The position numbers and the translations under genes were made by a program. A model generated the notes under the pieces. That model worked only from the letters and a program-made list of their open reading frames with translations, had not been told where the DNA came from and did not search any database. 64,000 nucleotides of DNA, taken from positions 1 through 64,000 of the forward strand of contig JABBAI010000086.1 of assembly GCA_018608045.1 (NCBI GenBank), given 5' to 3'. Below are positions 19,979 through 27,852 of this stretch, one piece after another. How positions within the stretch are numbered: position 1 is the first letter of the stretch; every line of letters starts with the position of its first letter. Source of the stretch: Octadecabacter sp. (GTDB lineage Bacteria > Pseudomonadota > Alphaproteobacteria > Rhodobacterales > Rhodobacteraceae).

Positions 19979-20470
19979 TTACCCGTCGCTACCATCCGTG
20001 GCCCCACCAAGGGTAGGCCCACCAATGTCTGTCACCAGACCGATATTGTTAAATCCAGCGGCGTTCAACGCACCCATGATTTGCGCCACAGCGTTCCATT
20101 CGTTCACGCCATCTGCGCGCAGGAAGATGCGGTCACTGTCGCGTTCTGCTGAAATTCCCTGAAGGCGCGGGATTAACTCATCTGATGCAACCACCGTTTG
20201 TTGGATCATGATTTCACCCTCGGCGGTCAAGGTGACCGTCAGTGGTTCTTCATCATCGCTGGGCAGCGCATTGGCCGCCGTTTCAGGCAATTGCACAGGA
20301 ACACCCACCGTCAAAAGCGGGGCCGCGACCATAAAGATAATCAACAAAACCAACATGACATCAACGAAGGGTGTTACGTTAATCTCGCTCATTGGCATGG
20401 TGCGGCGACCGCGACGGCGCGCACGCCGGCCGCCCCCATCGTCCGCCTGTTTCATGACCCCGCCACCCAT
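19979..20470 (-). CDS. tolR: Protein TolR (ExbD family)
   Basis: Proton-channel subunit of the TolQR motor (163 aa). After a basic N-terminus, the transmembrane helix follows PMSEINVTPFVDVMLVLLIIF, in which the aspartate of FVDVM is the proton-carrying residue. The periplasmic domain has the ExbD/TolR fold. Three bases separate it from tolQ. Confidence 0.94.
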   Translation of the reverse strand: MGGGVMKQADDGGGRRARRRGRRTMPMSEINVTPFVDVMLVLLIIFMVAAPLLTVGVPVQLPETAANALPSDDEEPLTVTLTAEGEIMIQQTVVASDELIPRLQGISAERDSDRIFLRADGVNEWNAVAQIMGALNAAGFNNIGLVTDIGGPTLGGATDGSDG

Positions 20471-20473
20471 GGC

Positions 20474-21142
20474 TTAAGAATCCAACTGACGGCTAAGGAT
20501 CGTGGCAAACTCATCGGCAAACGCCTCATAGCCGGAAATAATCCGGTCCGCGTCCGCACTAAGTTTGTTGTAATAGATAACGGCAGGAATAGCGGCGAAC
20601 AGGCCCAGCCCCGTGGCGAGAAGCGCTTCCGCGATACCGGGGGCGACAACGGCAAGGTTCGTGTTCTGCTGCTCCGCGATTTCGATAAACGCGTTCATGA
20701 TGCCGATGACCGTACCAAACAGACCGATAAACGGCGCGGATGATCCGACCGTGGCAAGCACCGTCAGCCCGCGCTGCAAGTTTTCTGTTTCTTTCGCGAT
20801 GGCGACGTCCATGGAACGATCAATGCGCGACGTTGCCCCCGCGATCAGCCCACCATCCTGGCGGTGCGATCTGCGCCATTCCAACATGCCTGACGCGAAA
20901 ATCTTTTCCGACTGACCCTTGGGGGTCGCGCCGATTTGATCAAACAATTCATCCAAAGGATTGCCCGACCAGAAGGCCTCGTCAAAGACACGGGCCTCAG
21001 CGCGCGCGCGGCGATACTGCATCCATTTGTCGACAATAACGGCCCAACACCACACTGAGGCCACGATCAGTACAATCATGACCAGCTGTACAGCGATCGT
21101 TGCGTGGGCAAACATTCCCCACATCGTAAAATTCGGTTCCAT
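20474..21142 (-). CDS. tolQ: Protein TolQ (ExbB family motor subunit)
   Basis: Inner-membrane TolQ (222 aa) with three transmembrane helices (about residues 14-36, 130-152 and 165-190). The conserved VGSSAPFIGLFGTVIGIMNAF segment is the family signature. With TolR it uses the proton gradient to drive TolA and outer-membrane constriction during division. First gene of the tolQRAB-pal-cpoB series here, 112 bases after ybgC. Confidence 0.95.
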   Translation of the reverse strand: MEPNFTMWGMFAHATIAVQLVMIVLIVASVWCWAVIVDKWMQYRRARAEARVFDEAFWSGNPLDELFDQIGATPKGQSEKIFASGMLEWRRSHRQDGGLIAGATSRIDRSMDVAIAKETENLQRGLTVLATVGSSAPFIGLFGTVIGIMNAFIEIAEQQNTNLAVVAPGIAEALLATGLGLFAAIPAVIYYNKLSADADRIISGYEAFADEFATILSRQLDS

Positions 21143-21254
21143 AACGCCTGCTCTGCTCTATCGGGTCATTTTGACCTCTGATTGGGAACAGATGTATCGC
21201 AGCTTGCCAAGGAATGCCAACAAAACGCGCAAATCCAGCGTAGAAACGCGGGTA

Positions 21255-21644
21255 TTAATGTAAATTTCGGCGAAAAGCCGCCGGAAGCCGCGCTGGCGCA
21301 CCTGCCTCATTGATCGCGACAATGGTCACCAGCGCGCTGAATAAAACGTCGCCGCCGCGCTCAACCGTTTGTTTGACGATCAGCCGCGCACCGGTGACGG
21401 CCTTCACGGTGGTGGTCACAACGACCTCGTCGTCGTACTTGGCGGGGGCGTGATAATCCGCCTCAACACGGCGCACCGCGAACACGACGCCGTCGTCGCG
21501 CTTCATCGCGGCCTGATCGACGCCCATCTCGCGCACCCATTCAGAACGCCCGCGTTCAATGAACTTCAGATAATTCGCATAATAGACGATGCCGGCAAGG
21601 TCGGTGTCTTCATAATATATCCGCAGGGGCAAACGATGGGTCAT
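21255..21644 (-). CDS. ybgC: YbgC-type acyl-CoA thioesterase
   Basis: Hot-dog fold thioesterase (129 aa) associated with the Tol-Pal system. The hallmark YYEDTDLAGIVYYANYLKF lies at residues 9-27 and includes the catalytic aspartate. The ATG overlaps the preceding gene by four bases (ATGA). It hydrolyses short- or medium-chain acyl-CoA in known members. Confidence 0.92.
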   Translation of the reverse strand: MTHRLPLRIYYEDTDLAGIVYYANYLKFIERGRSEWVREMGVDQAAMKRDDGVVFAVRRVEADYHAPAKYDDEVVVTTTVKAVTGARLIVKQTVERGGDVLFSALVTIVAINEAGAPARLPAAFRRNLH

Positions 21645-22264
21645 TGCAGTGCCCCGATCCGCGCGGCCAGCCGCAAGGCATGGCTTTTGTCGTGGGCCAC
21701 TGGGAGCATCACCGGATCATACACCGCGCGAATGACCCCCGCGATATCGGGGCGCAACACCGCGTTGCCGTCAATCATTGCCAGTGGGGACGCATCGCGG
21801 AACGCCACGTCCGACCACAGCACGATGGACTGAACGGCTTGTGACAGCGCCAAGGTTTCTGCGGGGACGGCGGCCAAATTCTCATCCATACGCAGGAAAA
21901 TAAAACAGGCCTGAATGGCCCCCGCATCGTCAAACCGGAAAATCCGGTATTGGTTGGCATGGGCCTTGATCAACCGACCGACCAAATCGCCCAGCTCGGG
22001 CACAAGGCGGTCCAGATCAGGCACGCCCACCAGTTCATCCCAGTCTTTGCAAAACAGCATCATGACGTTGACGCCCAGTTCGGCGTCCAGTTCATCCATT
22101 TGGTGCCCGGCGAGCATGCAGACAGCCTCAAATGCGCCCTTAAGAACGCCAATCGCGTCGTCCTCAACGCCGAAAACCACTGGCACAATCGGACGCCCCC
22201 ACCGCGCGCACAAATAGCTGCCGTCCGCGCGGGTGAACAAAGGTTCAATTTCTGAAAAATCCAT
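21641..22264 (-). CDS. Conserved protein of unknown function between ruvB and ybgC
   Basis: Predicted soluble acidic protein of 207 aa. I do not recognise a named domain. It has no signal peptide or membrane helix and contains hydrophobic and acidic alternating segments such as MDELDAELGVNVMMLF. I chose the ATG at 22264, giving MDFSEIEP, because AAGGGG lies five bases before it; a TTG-to-ATG start further upstream is possible. Its end overlaps ybgC by four bases, so it is translationally coupled to the Tol genes and may serve the envelope, but that is inference from position only. Confidence 0.7.
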   Translation of the reverse strand: MDFSEIEPLFTRADGSYLCARWGRPIVPVVFGVEDDAIGVLKGAFEAVCMLAGHQMDELDAELGVNVMMLFCKDWDELVGVPDLDRLVPELGDLVGRLIKAHANQYRIFRFDDAGAIQACFIFLRMDENLAAVPAETLALSQAVQSIVLWSDVAFRDASPLAMIDGNAVLRPDIAGVIRAVYDPVMLPVAHDKSHALRLAARIGALQ

Positions 22265-22345
22265 CATGGCCCCTTGATACAAAATTCAAAGGCGGGGGGA
22301 ACCCTTCGGTTTCATCTTGTGGGAAATACCTGACCCGCAGAGCCA

Positions 22346-23362
22346 CTATTCGCCAAACATGTCGCCCTGCCCTTTGGGCGCCGCCATCCCCAAATGGGTC
22401 CATGCCTTTTGGGCTAGCATTCGCCCGCGTGGGGTGCGCTGGATCAGACCTTGTTGCAGCAAATAGGGTTCTATCACTTCTTCCAGCGCGTCACGGGACT
22501 CAGACAATGCCGCCGACAGGGTTTCAATTCCCACGGGGCCACCCTGATAATTCTCGGCAATCAACCGCAAATACCGGCGATCCGCTGAATCGAGGCCCAG
22601 ATGATCCACCCCCAACCGCGTCAATGCGCTGTCCGCAATCTCGCGATTGACTGTGCCATCGCCCTCAACCACAGCGAAATCCACAACACGGCGCAATAAG
22701 CGGCCCGCAATGCGCGGTGTGCCGCGTGCGCGTTTGGCAATTTCTTGCGCGCCATCCTCAGTGGCAGGCGCGCCCATCAGACGTGCACCGCGCGTGACGA
22801 TCTGGTGCAACTCGGCTGTGGTGTAAAACTCCAACCGCGTCGGAATGCCAAAGCGGTCGCGCAGGGGCGTCGTCAGCAAACCCATCCGCGTGGTGGCCCC
22901 GATCAGTGTAAAGGGCTGCAATTCGATCCGCACTGTGCGCGCGGCAGGGCCTTCGCCGATCACAAGGTCCAACTCAAAATCCTCAAGCGCGGGATATAGG
23001 ACCTCTTCAACCGCTGGATTGAGCCGGTGAATTTCGTCGATAAACAACACATCGCGCGCTTCCAGATTGGTCAGGATCGCCGCGAGGTCACCCGCCTTGG
23101 CCAAAACAGGGCCAGACGTCATGCGAAATCCGACACCAAGTTCACGCGCCATGATCTGCGCCAGCGTTGTTTTGCCCAAACCGGGGGGGCCGTGGAACAA
23201 CGTGTGATCCATTGCCTCACCGCGCCGCTTTGCGCTTTCGATAAAGACTTTCAGATTTGATCGCGCTTCGGCTTGGCCGATAAATTCGTCCAACACCTGC
23301 GGGCGCAAGGCACGATCATTGTCACCGTACTGATGTTGCGGCTGCATGAATGTATCAGACAC
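22346..23362 (-). CDS. ruvB: Holliday junction branch migration ATPase RuvB
   Basis: AAA+ motor (338 aa) that drives branch migration with RuvA. Motifs: LDEFIGQ near residue 24, Walker [12 protein letters not shown] near 58, Walker [10 protein letters not shown] near 105, sensor 1 GATTR near 153 and the arginine finger region RDRFG near 168. The C-terminal winged helix ends in RTPRGRMLA. The start is GTG at 23362, three bases after ruvA, with a GGGGTAGG Shine-Dalgarno inside the ruvA end; an ATG at 23347 is the alternative. Confidence 0.97.
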   Translation of the reverse strand: MSDTFMQPQHQYGDNDRALRPQVLDEFIGQAEARSNLKVFIESAKRRGEAMDHTLFHGPPGLGKTTLAQIMARELGVGFRMTSGPVLAKAGDLAAILTNLEARDVLFIDEIHRLNPAVEEVLYPALEDFELDLVIGEGPAARTVRIELQPFTLIGATTRMGLLTTPLRDRFGIPTRLEFYTTAELHQIVTRGARLMGAPATEDGAQEIAKRARGTPRIAGRLLRRVVDFAVVEGDGTVNREIADSALTRLGVDHLGLDSADRRYLRLIAENYQGGPVGIETLSAALSESRDALEEVIEPYLLQQGLIQRTPRGRMLAQKAWTHLGMAAPKGQGDMFGE

Positions 23363-23365
23363 GAC

Positions 23366-24040
23366 CTACCCCTTTGGCGCCAGCAGCTTAAGCGCCGCAC
23401 GGATCAGCGTCGTCACGTCGCCGCCTTCATTTTCACCCGCCGCTTGCGCAACGGCACTGACCGCATCTGACGGGCTGTAGCCCAAATTACTAAGGGCCGA
23501 CAACGCTTCGGACTGCGCGGCCCCGTTTTCAGGGACAAACGGTTCTAACACGGCATCTGGGTCCGCGTCAGCGGCCGCAGGTGCCGCCCCGCCCGCCGCA
23601 GGCGCGGTGTTTGTTGCCGTTCCCGCCATAGCCATCACCGAATGCGCCTTGTCTTTCAAATCCAGGATAACCTTTTTGGCCGTTTTCGGGCCGACCCCTT
23701 TGGCCGTGGCCACCGCCGCCCAATCGCCCAGCGCAATAGATCGGCTGACCCCATCCGCACCCAGCGTTCCCAAAATCGCCATAGACGCCTTTGCGCCAAT
23801 GCCCTGCACGGTCATCAACAAGCGGTGCCATTCCTTTTCCACCAATGTGGTAAACCCGAACAATTGCAACAGATCTTCCCGCACCAACAGGTCCGTATAC
23901 AGCGCAACCGCTTCCCCATTGCCCGGCAGCGTCGCCATGACACGGTCACTGACGTACACAATATACCCGACCCCTTTAACATCGATCAGGACGTGATCGG
24001 CGGCGCGGTATTCCAGCCGCCCTGCGATACGACCAATCAT
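23366..24040 (-). CDS. ruvA: Holliday junction DNA helicase subunit RuvA
   Basis: RuvA (224 aa) binds four-way junctions as a tetramer and loads RuvB. The N-terminal OB fold starts [11 protein letters not shown], the helix-hairpin-helix regions are [14 protein letters not shown] and [16 protein letters not shown], and domain III lies at the C-terminus ([17 protein letters not shown]). An Ala-rich linker joins the domains. The ATG overlaps the ruvC stop by four bases. Confidence 0.96.
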   Translation of the reverse strand: MIGRIAGRLEYRAADHVLIDVKGVGYIVYVSDRVMATLPGNGEAVALYTDLLVREDLLQLFGFTTLVEKEWHRLLMTVQGIGAKASMAILGTLGADGVSRSIALGDWAAVATAKGVGPKTAKKVILDLKDKAHSVMAMAGTATNTAPAAGGAAPAAADADPDAVLEPFVPENGAAQSEALSALSNLGYSPSDAVSAVAQAAGENEGGDVTTLIRAALKLLAPKG

Positions 24041-24534
24041 GCCGATATCCCCACTGAAACTCTCTGGGCCGTCTGCGCGTGATGGGCATGACAGATCGCG
24101 ATCGCCAAGGCATCCGCGGCATCCGGCCCCGCAAGGTCAACACCGGGCAATTGCAGTTTCACCATATGCGCGATCTGCGCTTTGTCTGCATGACCCACGC
24201 CGACAACCGCCTTCTTCACGGCATTGGGCGCATATTCACCGACGGTCAGCCCCGCCTGTGCTGGCACCAGCATCGCGATCCCGCGCGCCTGACCCAACTT
24301 GAGCGTCGCCGCACCATTAGAGTTTACAAAAGTCTGTTCCACGGCGGCCGTATCAGGCTGATAGGTGGCCAAAATTTCACTGAGCTGTACATGAAGCGCC
24401 AAAAGCCGCGTCGCGAGGTCGCCAGATCCGGATTTGCAAATGCCGTTGGCCACATGGCTCAGCCGCGATCCGTTGACCGAAATCACACCCCAGCCCATGT
24501 TCACCAACCCGGGATCGATACCCAAAACCCTCAT
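24037..24534 (-). CDS. ruvC: Holliday junction resolvase RuvC
   Basis: RuvC endonuclease (165 aa) that cuts the junction on RuvAB. Starts [10 protein letters not shown] with the first catalytic aspartate, then EQTFVNSN with the catalytic glutamate and [12 protein letters not shown] with the C-terminal acidic pair. An open frame continues 18 codons upstream, but the ATG at 24534 with GAGGG five bases before it matches the family N-terminus. First gene of the ruvCAB operon. Confidence 0.96.
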   Translation of the reverse strand: MRVLGIDPGLVNMGWGVISVNGSRLSHVANGICKSGSGDLATRLLALHVQLSEILATYQPDTAAVEQTFVNSNGAATLKLGQARGIAMLVPAQAGLTVGEYAPNAVKKAVVGVGHADKAQIAHMVKLQLPGVDLAGPDAADALAIAICHAHHAQTAQRVSVGISA

Positions 24535-24851
24535 GACCGCCCTCTTTTTATTATTCGTTAATTTACCGTTAGCACAAAAGGCGAACACCCGCCTAGCCCC
24601 TTCCCCTGCGGAAGGTCACAAAAACGTCACAAGCTAGGTCTGAAAGCGTCACCCCAGATACATGAGCGACCTTTTCTTAGGCGAAATAAAAATAATAATT
24701 ACAATCTGTTAACCCTGTATGCTGCCATGCAGCATTCGCATATCACACATGCGCAAATGGCACTGGTGGGATCTAATTTCCTGACCTAAGCGCCACTTAG
24801 AACGACGATACACCAACCGGCATTCGCCCATAACCTTTCAGGAGACCTCCA
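24535..24851. other. 317-base divergent intergenic region (ruvC / DUF1127)
   Basis: No gene seen. It is AT-richer than its surroundings around 24670-24720 and holds the inverted repeat at 24719-24735. It must contain the promoters of both ruvCAB (minus) and the DUF1127 gene (plus), but I could not place clear -35/-10 boxes. Confidence 0.5.
24719..24735. repeat. Inverted repeat ATGCTGC-CAT-GCAGCAT
   Basis: Perfect 7-bp arms around CAT, 117 bases before the DUF1127 start. It is short enough for a protein-binding dyad and the loop is too small for a stable terminator. Function unknown. Confidence 0.4.
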
Positions 24852-25049
24852 ATGGCCGCCATCGCTTTCCGCACCACAACCGTCAAATCCGGTTTTTCAT
24901 TGTCTTCCCTGATCGGCGCAATCGCTGATTGGAATGATGCACGCATGACACGCAATTCGCTGAACAAATTGTCCGCCCGTGAGCTGGACGATATCGGCCT
25001 GATGCGCGGCGACATCGAAGGCATCGCACGCGGCAATCTGATCCGCTAA
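24852..25049 (+). CDS. DUF1127 family small protein
   Basis: A 65-aa protein with the arginine-rich DUF1127 (YjiS-like) C-terminal motif, here seen as LNKLSARELDDIGLMRGDIEGIARG at about residues 38-62, preceded by WNDARMTRNSL. Small DUF1127 proteins in alphaproteobacteria are linked to stress response, RNA binding and phosphate or carbon metabolism. AGGAGACC lies just before the ATG. A bidirectional terminator follows. It is a single-gene unit. Confidence 0.85.
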   Translation: MAAIAFRTTTVKSGFSLSSLIGAIADWNDARMTRNSLNKLSARELDDIGLMRGDIEGIARGNLIR

Positions 25050-25088
25050 CCGTGCAGGGCAGCGCAAGCTGCTACAAACACAAAAAAG

Positions 25089-25119
25089 GGCCGCGTCTGA
25101 TGTCAGACGCGGCCTTTTT
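25089..25119. terminator. Bidirectional terminator between DUF1127 and the convergent gene
   Basis: GGCCGCGTCTGA (25089-25100) pairs with TCAGACGCGGCC (25103-25114), a perfect 12-bp stem with a tight loop. TTTTT follows on the plus strand and AAAAAA precedes it, so it can work for both strands. Confidence 0.85.
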
Positions 25120-25154
25120 CAATTCTGAGGAATGGTTCTCTCGGCGCCAGAGGC

Positions 25155-25505
25155 TTAGCGCTGAAAGAAATACTGCTTAAGGTAGCCGCCAACGGCGACT
25201 GTCACTGGTTCTTCTTGCATCAACACAGCGCCCGCTTGTTCTACAACAGTGCCAGCCCGCAACTCTTCAACCTTCAACGCGTAATTTCCGGCCCCCATCT
25301 GGGCAAACAACAACGCTTTGAACGCAAGCAACAACAGCGCAATGACAAACAAACCTTTGACCGGGAACCGCGGGCGGATCAGACGTGCCCTTGAGCGGAT
25401 CAAACAGTCACGCCCAACGCGGTGGGCAACACCGTTGTTGCGCATCCGGTCGTGGTTGCGAACAATTTTATTCAGTCTCTTATCGAGAGAAGCATCAATG
25501 GTCAT
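25155..25505 (-). CDS. Small single-span membrane protein of unknown function
   Basis: A 116-aa protein with a basic N-terminal half (about residues 6-45, rich in Arg and Asn-His-Asp), one transmembrane helix (LFVIALLLLAFKALLF, about residues 52-70) and a C-terminal soluble part rich in Val, Glu and Ala. The N-in/C-out arrangement is expected from the positive-inside rule. The frame is open upstream to 25607, but MTIDASLDKRL at 25505 is the plausible start. No known domain recognised. Confidence 0.65.
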   Translation of the reverse strand: MTIDASLDKRLNKIVRNHDRMRNNGVAHRVGRDCLIRSRARLIRPRFPVKGLFVIALLLLAFKALLFAQMGAGNYALKVEELRAGTVVEQAGAVLMQEEPVTVAVGGYLKQYFFQR

Positions 25506-25621
25506 AGCGGCAGCCTTACAAACTCGGCCCCCACCGAACGACACCAAATTCGCCTCGAAATGGGGCGAAAATGTGGCAAACGGTTCAAATGCGCCGAAAA
25601 ACGCCAATAAATTCGGTTTAA

Positions 25622-26494
25622 CTATGTTTCCTGACGTAGGGTTAACGTCGACCAGTCACCAATCACATCATGACGCGTCAGATTGTATCCGTTTTGGGAA
25701 TAAACGGCGATAATTTCGTCCGCTTGTTCGTTCAAAAGGCCCGATAGAATGACGAATCCGCCGAGTTTGTTATGTTTCGCCATATCCGGCGCCAACATGA
25801 TCAGCGGGCCCTTAAGGATGTTTGCGAAGATCAGATCGAAGGGTGCTGCGTTTGTTAACCGGTCTTCATCAAATCCAGCCGCCGCAACACACATCACAGC
25901 CCCCGCCATATCGTTGGCCGCCATATTGACCTCGGCCACGTCCACAGCGACCTGATCAATATCGGACGCGATCACATGCGCGCTGCCTGTTTTGGCCGCA
26001 GCCATCGCCAGAACGGCGGTGCCACACCCAATGTCGGCCACGTCATCAAACGTCATACCGTCGCTCAGCAGTCGGTCATATGCCTTGAGACACCCCAGCG
26101 TCGTGCCGTGATGTCCGGTTCCAAACGCCATCGCAGCATCAATCAACAGGCCCACACGATCGGCGGGCAGCTCTGTGGCATCGTGGCTGCCGTAAACAAA
26201 GAACCGCCCTGCCTCAACGGGGGGGAGTTCGCGTTTCACATGGGCCACCCAATCGGTTTCGGGCACTTCAGATACAACGAAGGGCTTGGCCCCGAATGTC
26301 GCAGCCAACAGCGCCAAGGCCACTTCGTCGGGGGCGCCCTCAAAGTATCCACCGACTTCCCACAATCCGCTGTCGTCTTCGACCTCGAACACGCCAACAC
26401 CTGTCGGGGCGGGTTCCATATTTTCCATTGCCGCACTTACGGCATCAGCGGCAGGTTTGCCCATCATGGTGGTTAAGGCGGTAAAGGTGGTCAT
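25622..26494 (-). CDS. prmA: Ribosomal protein L11 methyltransferase
   Basis: PrmA (290 aa) trimethylates ribosomal protein L11. The SAM-binding motif I VADIGCGTAVLAMAAAK lies near the middle, with motif II SDIDQVAVDVAE and the catalytic-loop-like LIFANILKGPL following. The start at 26494 (MTTFTALT) is chosen over a TTG/ATG nine codons upstream because the latter would overlap the MFS gene. It is four bases downstream of the MFS transporter. Confidence 0.85.
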   Translation of the reverse strand: MTTFTALTTMMGKPAADAVSAAMENMEPAPTGVGVFEVEDDSGLWEVGGYFEGAPDEVALALLAATFGAKPFVVSEVPETDWVAHVKRELPPVEAGRFFVYGSHDATELPADRVGLLIDAAMAFGTGHHGTTLGCLKAYDRLLSDGMTFDDVADIGCGTAVLAMAAAKTGSAHVIASDIDQVAVDVAEVNMAANDMAGAVMCVAAAGFDEDRLTNAAPFDLIFANILKGPLIMLAPDMAKHNKLGGFVILSGLLNEQADEIIAVYSQNGYNLTRHDVIGDWSTLTLRQET

Positions 26495-26498
26495 CTGC

Positions 26499-27731
26499 TT
26501 ACTCCGCAGGTTTGGCGCCAAGGGTGCGCGCGGATATGGTTTCGTTGCCGCGCACGGGATGGCGCGGGATCAACAGGCTTAACAACAGGGATACGATGGC
26601 CATGCCAGCCGCCGCCAGAAACACCAATCCAGGCGATGTCAGCCACAGATAGCCCAGCAATGCCGGTAAAAAGACCGCCGCAATATGGTTGATCGTGAAC
26701 GCGACCGCCGCCGTCGGTGCAATGTCTTGCGGGTCGGCAATCTTTTGGAAATACGTTTTTAGCGCCAGCGCGAGGCTAAAGAAGATGTGGTTGAACACAT
26801 ACAGCGCCGACGCCAGCACAACGCCCCACCCAAAGTAATACAGCCCGCCATAAAGGAAAAAGATCACCGCCAGCCCGACATATTCAAACACCAACGCATT
26901 GCGTTCGCCAAACACTTCAACCGCCTTGCCGACCAGTGGTGCGGACAAGATGTTTGCCAGCAATGTGATGAGGAACAGTGACGTGACTTCGTGCACGGCA
27001 AAGCCGAATTTTTCGACCATCATGAAGCCCGCAAACACGATGAAAATCTGACGCCGCGCACCGGACATGAATTGCAGCGCATAATACAGCCAATAGCGGC
27101 GGCGCAGGATGAGTTTTTGATGTTGCGGGTGCGCGCCTTCAAACTGCGGATAGGCGATCAGGCAAAACACCCCGATCACCGCCGTTAATCCACCCGACAG
27201 CCAATACACGATTAAATAGGACAGGCCCAGCGCCTCCCATGTCAGCACGATCAGCACATACGCGAGGAATGTTGCCGCTGATCCCGCCGATATAATCCAT
27301 CCCAATGTTTGGGGCGCGCGGGCCTTGTCGATCCATTGTAACTGCAAAGACTGGTTTACCGTTTCATAGTAGTGAAACCCGATCGAACTCAGCATCGTGA
27401 TTGTCAAAATTCCGCCCATACTGGGGAATTGCGCGGTGATCGCGGTGGCAATGCCCAGCATCACCAGTGCCACAAGCCCAAGAACCTGTTCGCGAAACAT
27501 CATCAAAAGGACAATTACGCCAACGGCCAAGAATCCCGGAATTTCGCGCACCGTATGAAGCCAGCCAATGTCTGAACCGTCAAAATCCGCAACCTCAATC
27601 ACAAAGTTATTGAGCAGTGCCGACCATGTGGAAAACGCAATCGGCATGGCCGCCGCCATCAAAAACAGCAACGTCACAGGACGGCGCCAAAACGGCAGCG
27701 TATGGGCATCTGATAGGCGAACGATTTGCAT
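26499..27731 (-). CDS. MFS transporter
   Basis: Major facilitator protein of about 410 aa with roughly twelve hydrophobic helices spread over the whole length. The central loop is charged (QHQKLILRRRYW, near residue 210) and the N-terminal half has SGGLTAVIG. AGGGATT precedes the ATG at 27731. Substrate not deducible. It is followed by prmA after only a few bases and may share a transcript. Confidence 0.8.
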   Translation of the reverse strand: MQIVRLSDAHTLPFWRRPVTLLFLMAAAMPIAFSTWSALLNNFVIEVADFDGSDIGWLHTVREIPGFLAVGVIVLLMMFREQVLGLVALVMLGIATAITAQFPSMGGILTITMLSSIGFHYYETVNQSLQLQWIDKARAPQTLGWIISAGSAATFLAYVLIVLTWEALGLSYLIVYWLSGGLTAVIGVFCLIAYPQFEGAHPQHQKLILRRRYWLYYALQFMSGARRQIFIVFAGFMMVEKFGFAVHEVTSLFLITLLANILSAPLVGKAVEVFGERNALVFEYVGLAVIFFLYGGLYYFGWGVVLASALYVFNHIFFSLALALKTYFQKIADPQDIAPTAAVAFTINHIAAVFLPALLGYLWLTSPGLVFLAAAGMAIVSLLLSLLIPRHPVRGNETISARTLGAKPAE

Positions 27732-27852
27732 GAACAATCCCTACGCCTGCCACCCAGATTTGTCGAACCCGCAATTGCGGGGCAAAGCCGCATCTGGTGG
27801 GCCGGACGGGACCAAGCAAGGGGATGTCAACGGCGTGGGGGCGGCCCCCCTT

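Noticed and set aside
27822-27850. GC-rich stretch with G and C runs after priA
   Set aside because: The stem is very short and lacks a T-run on either strand, so I do not call a terminator.
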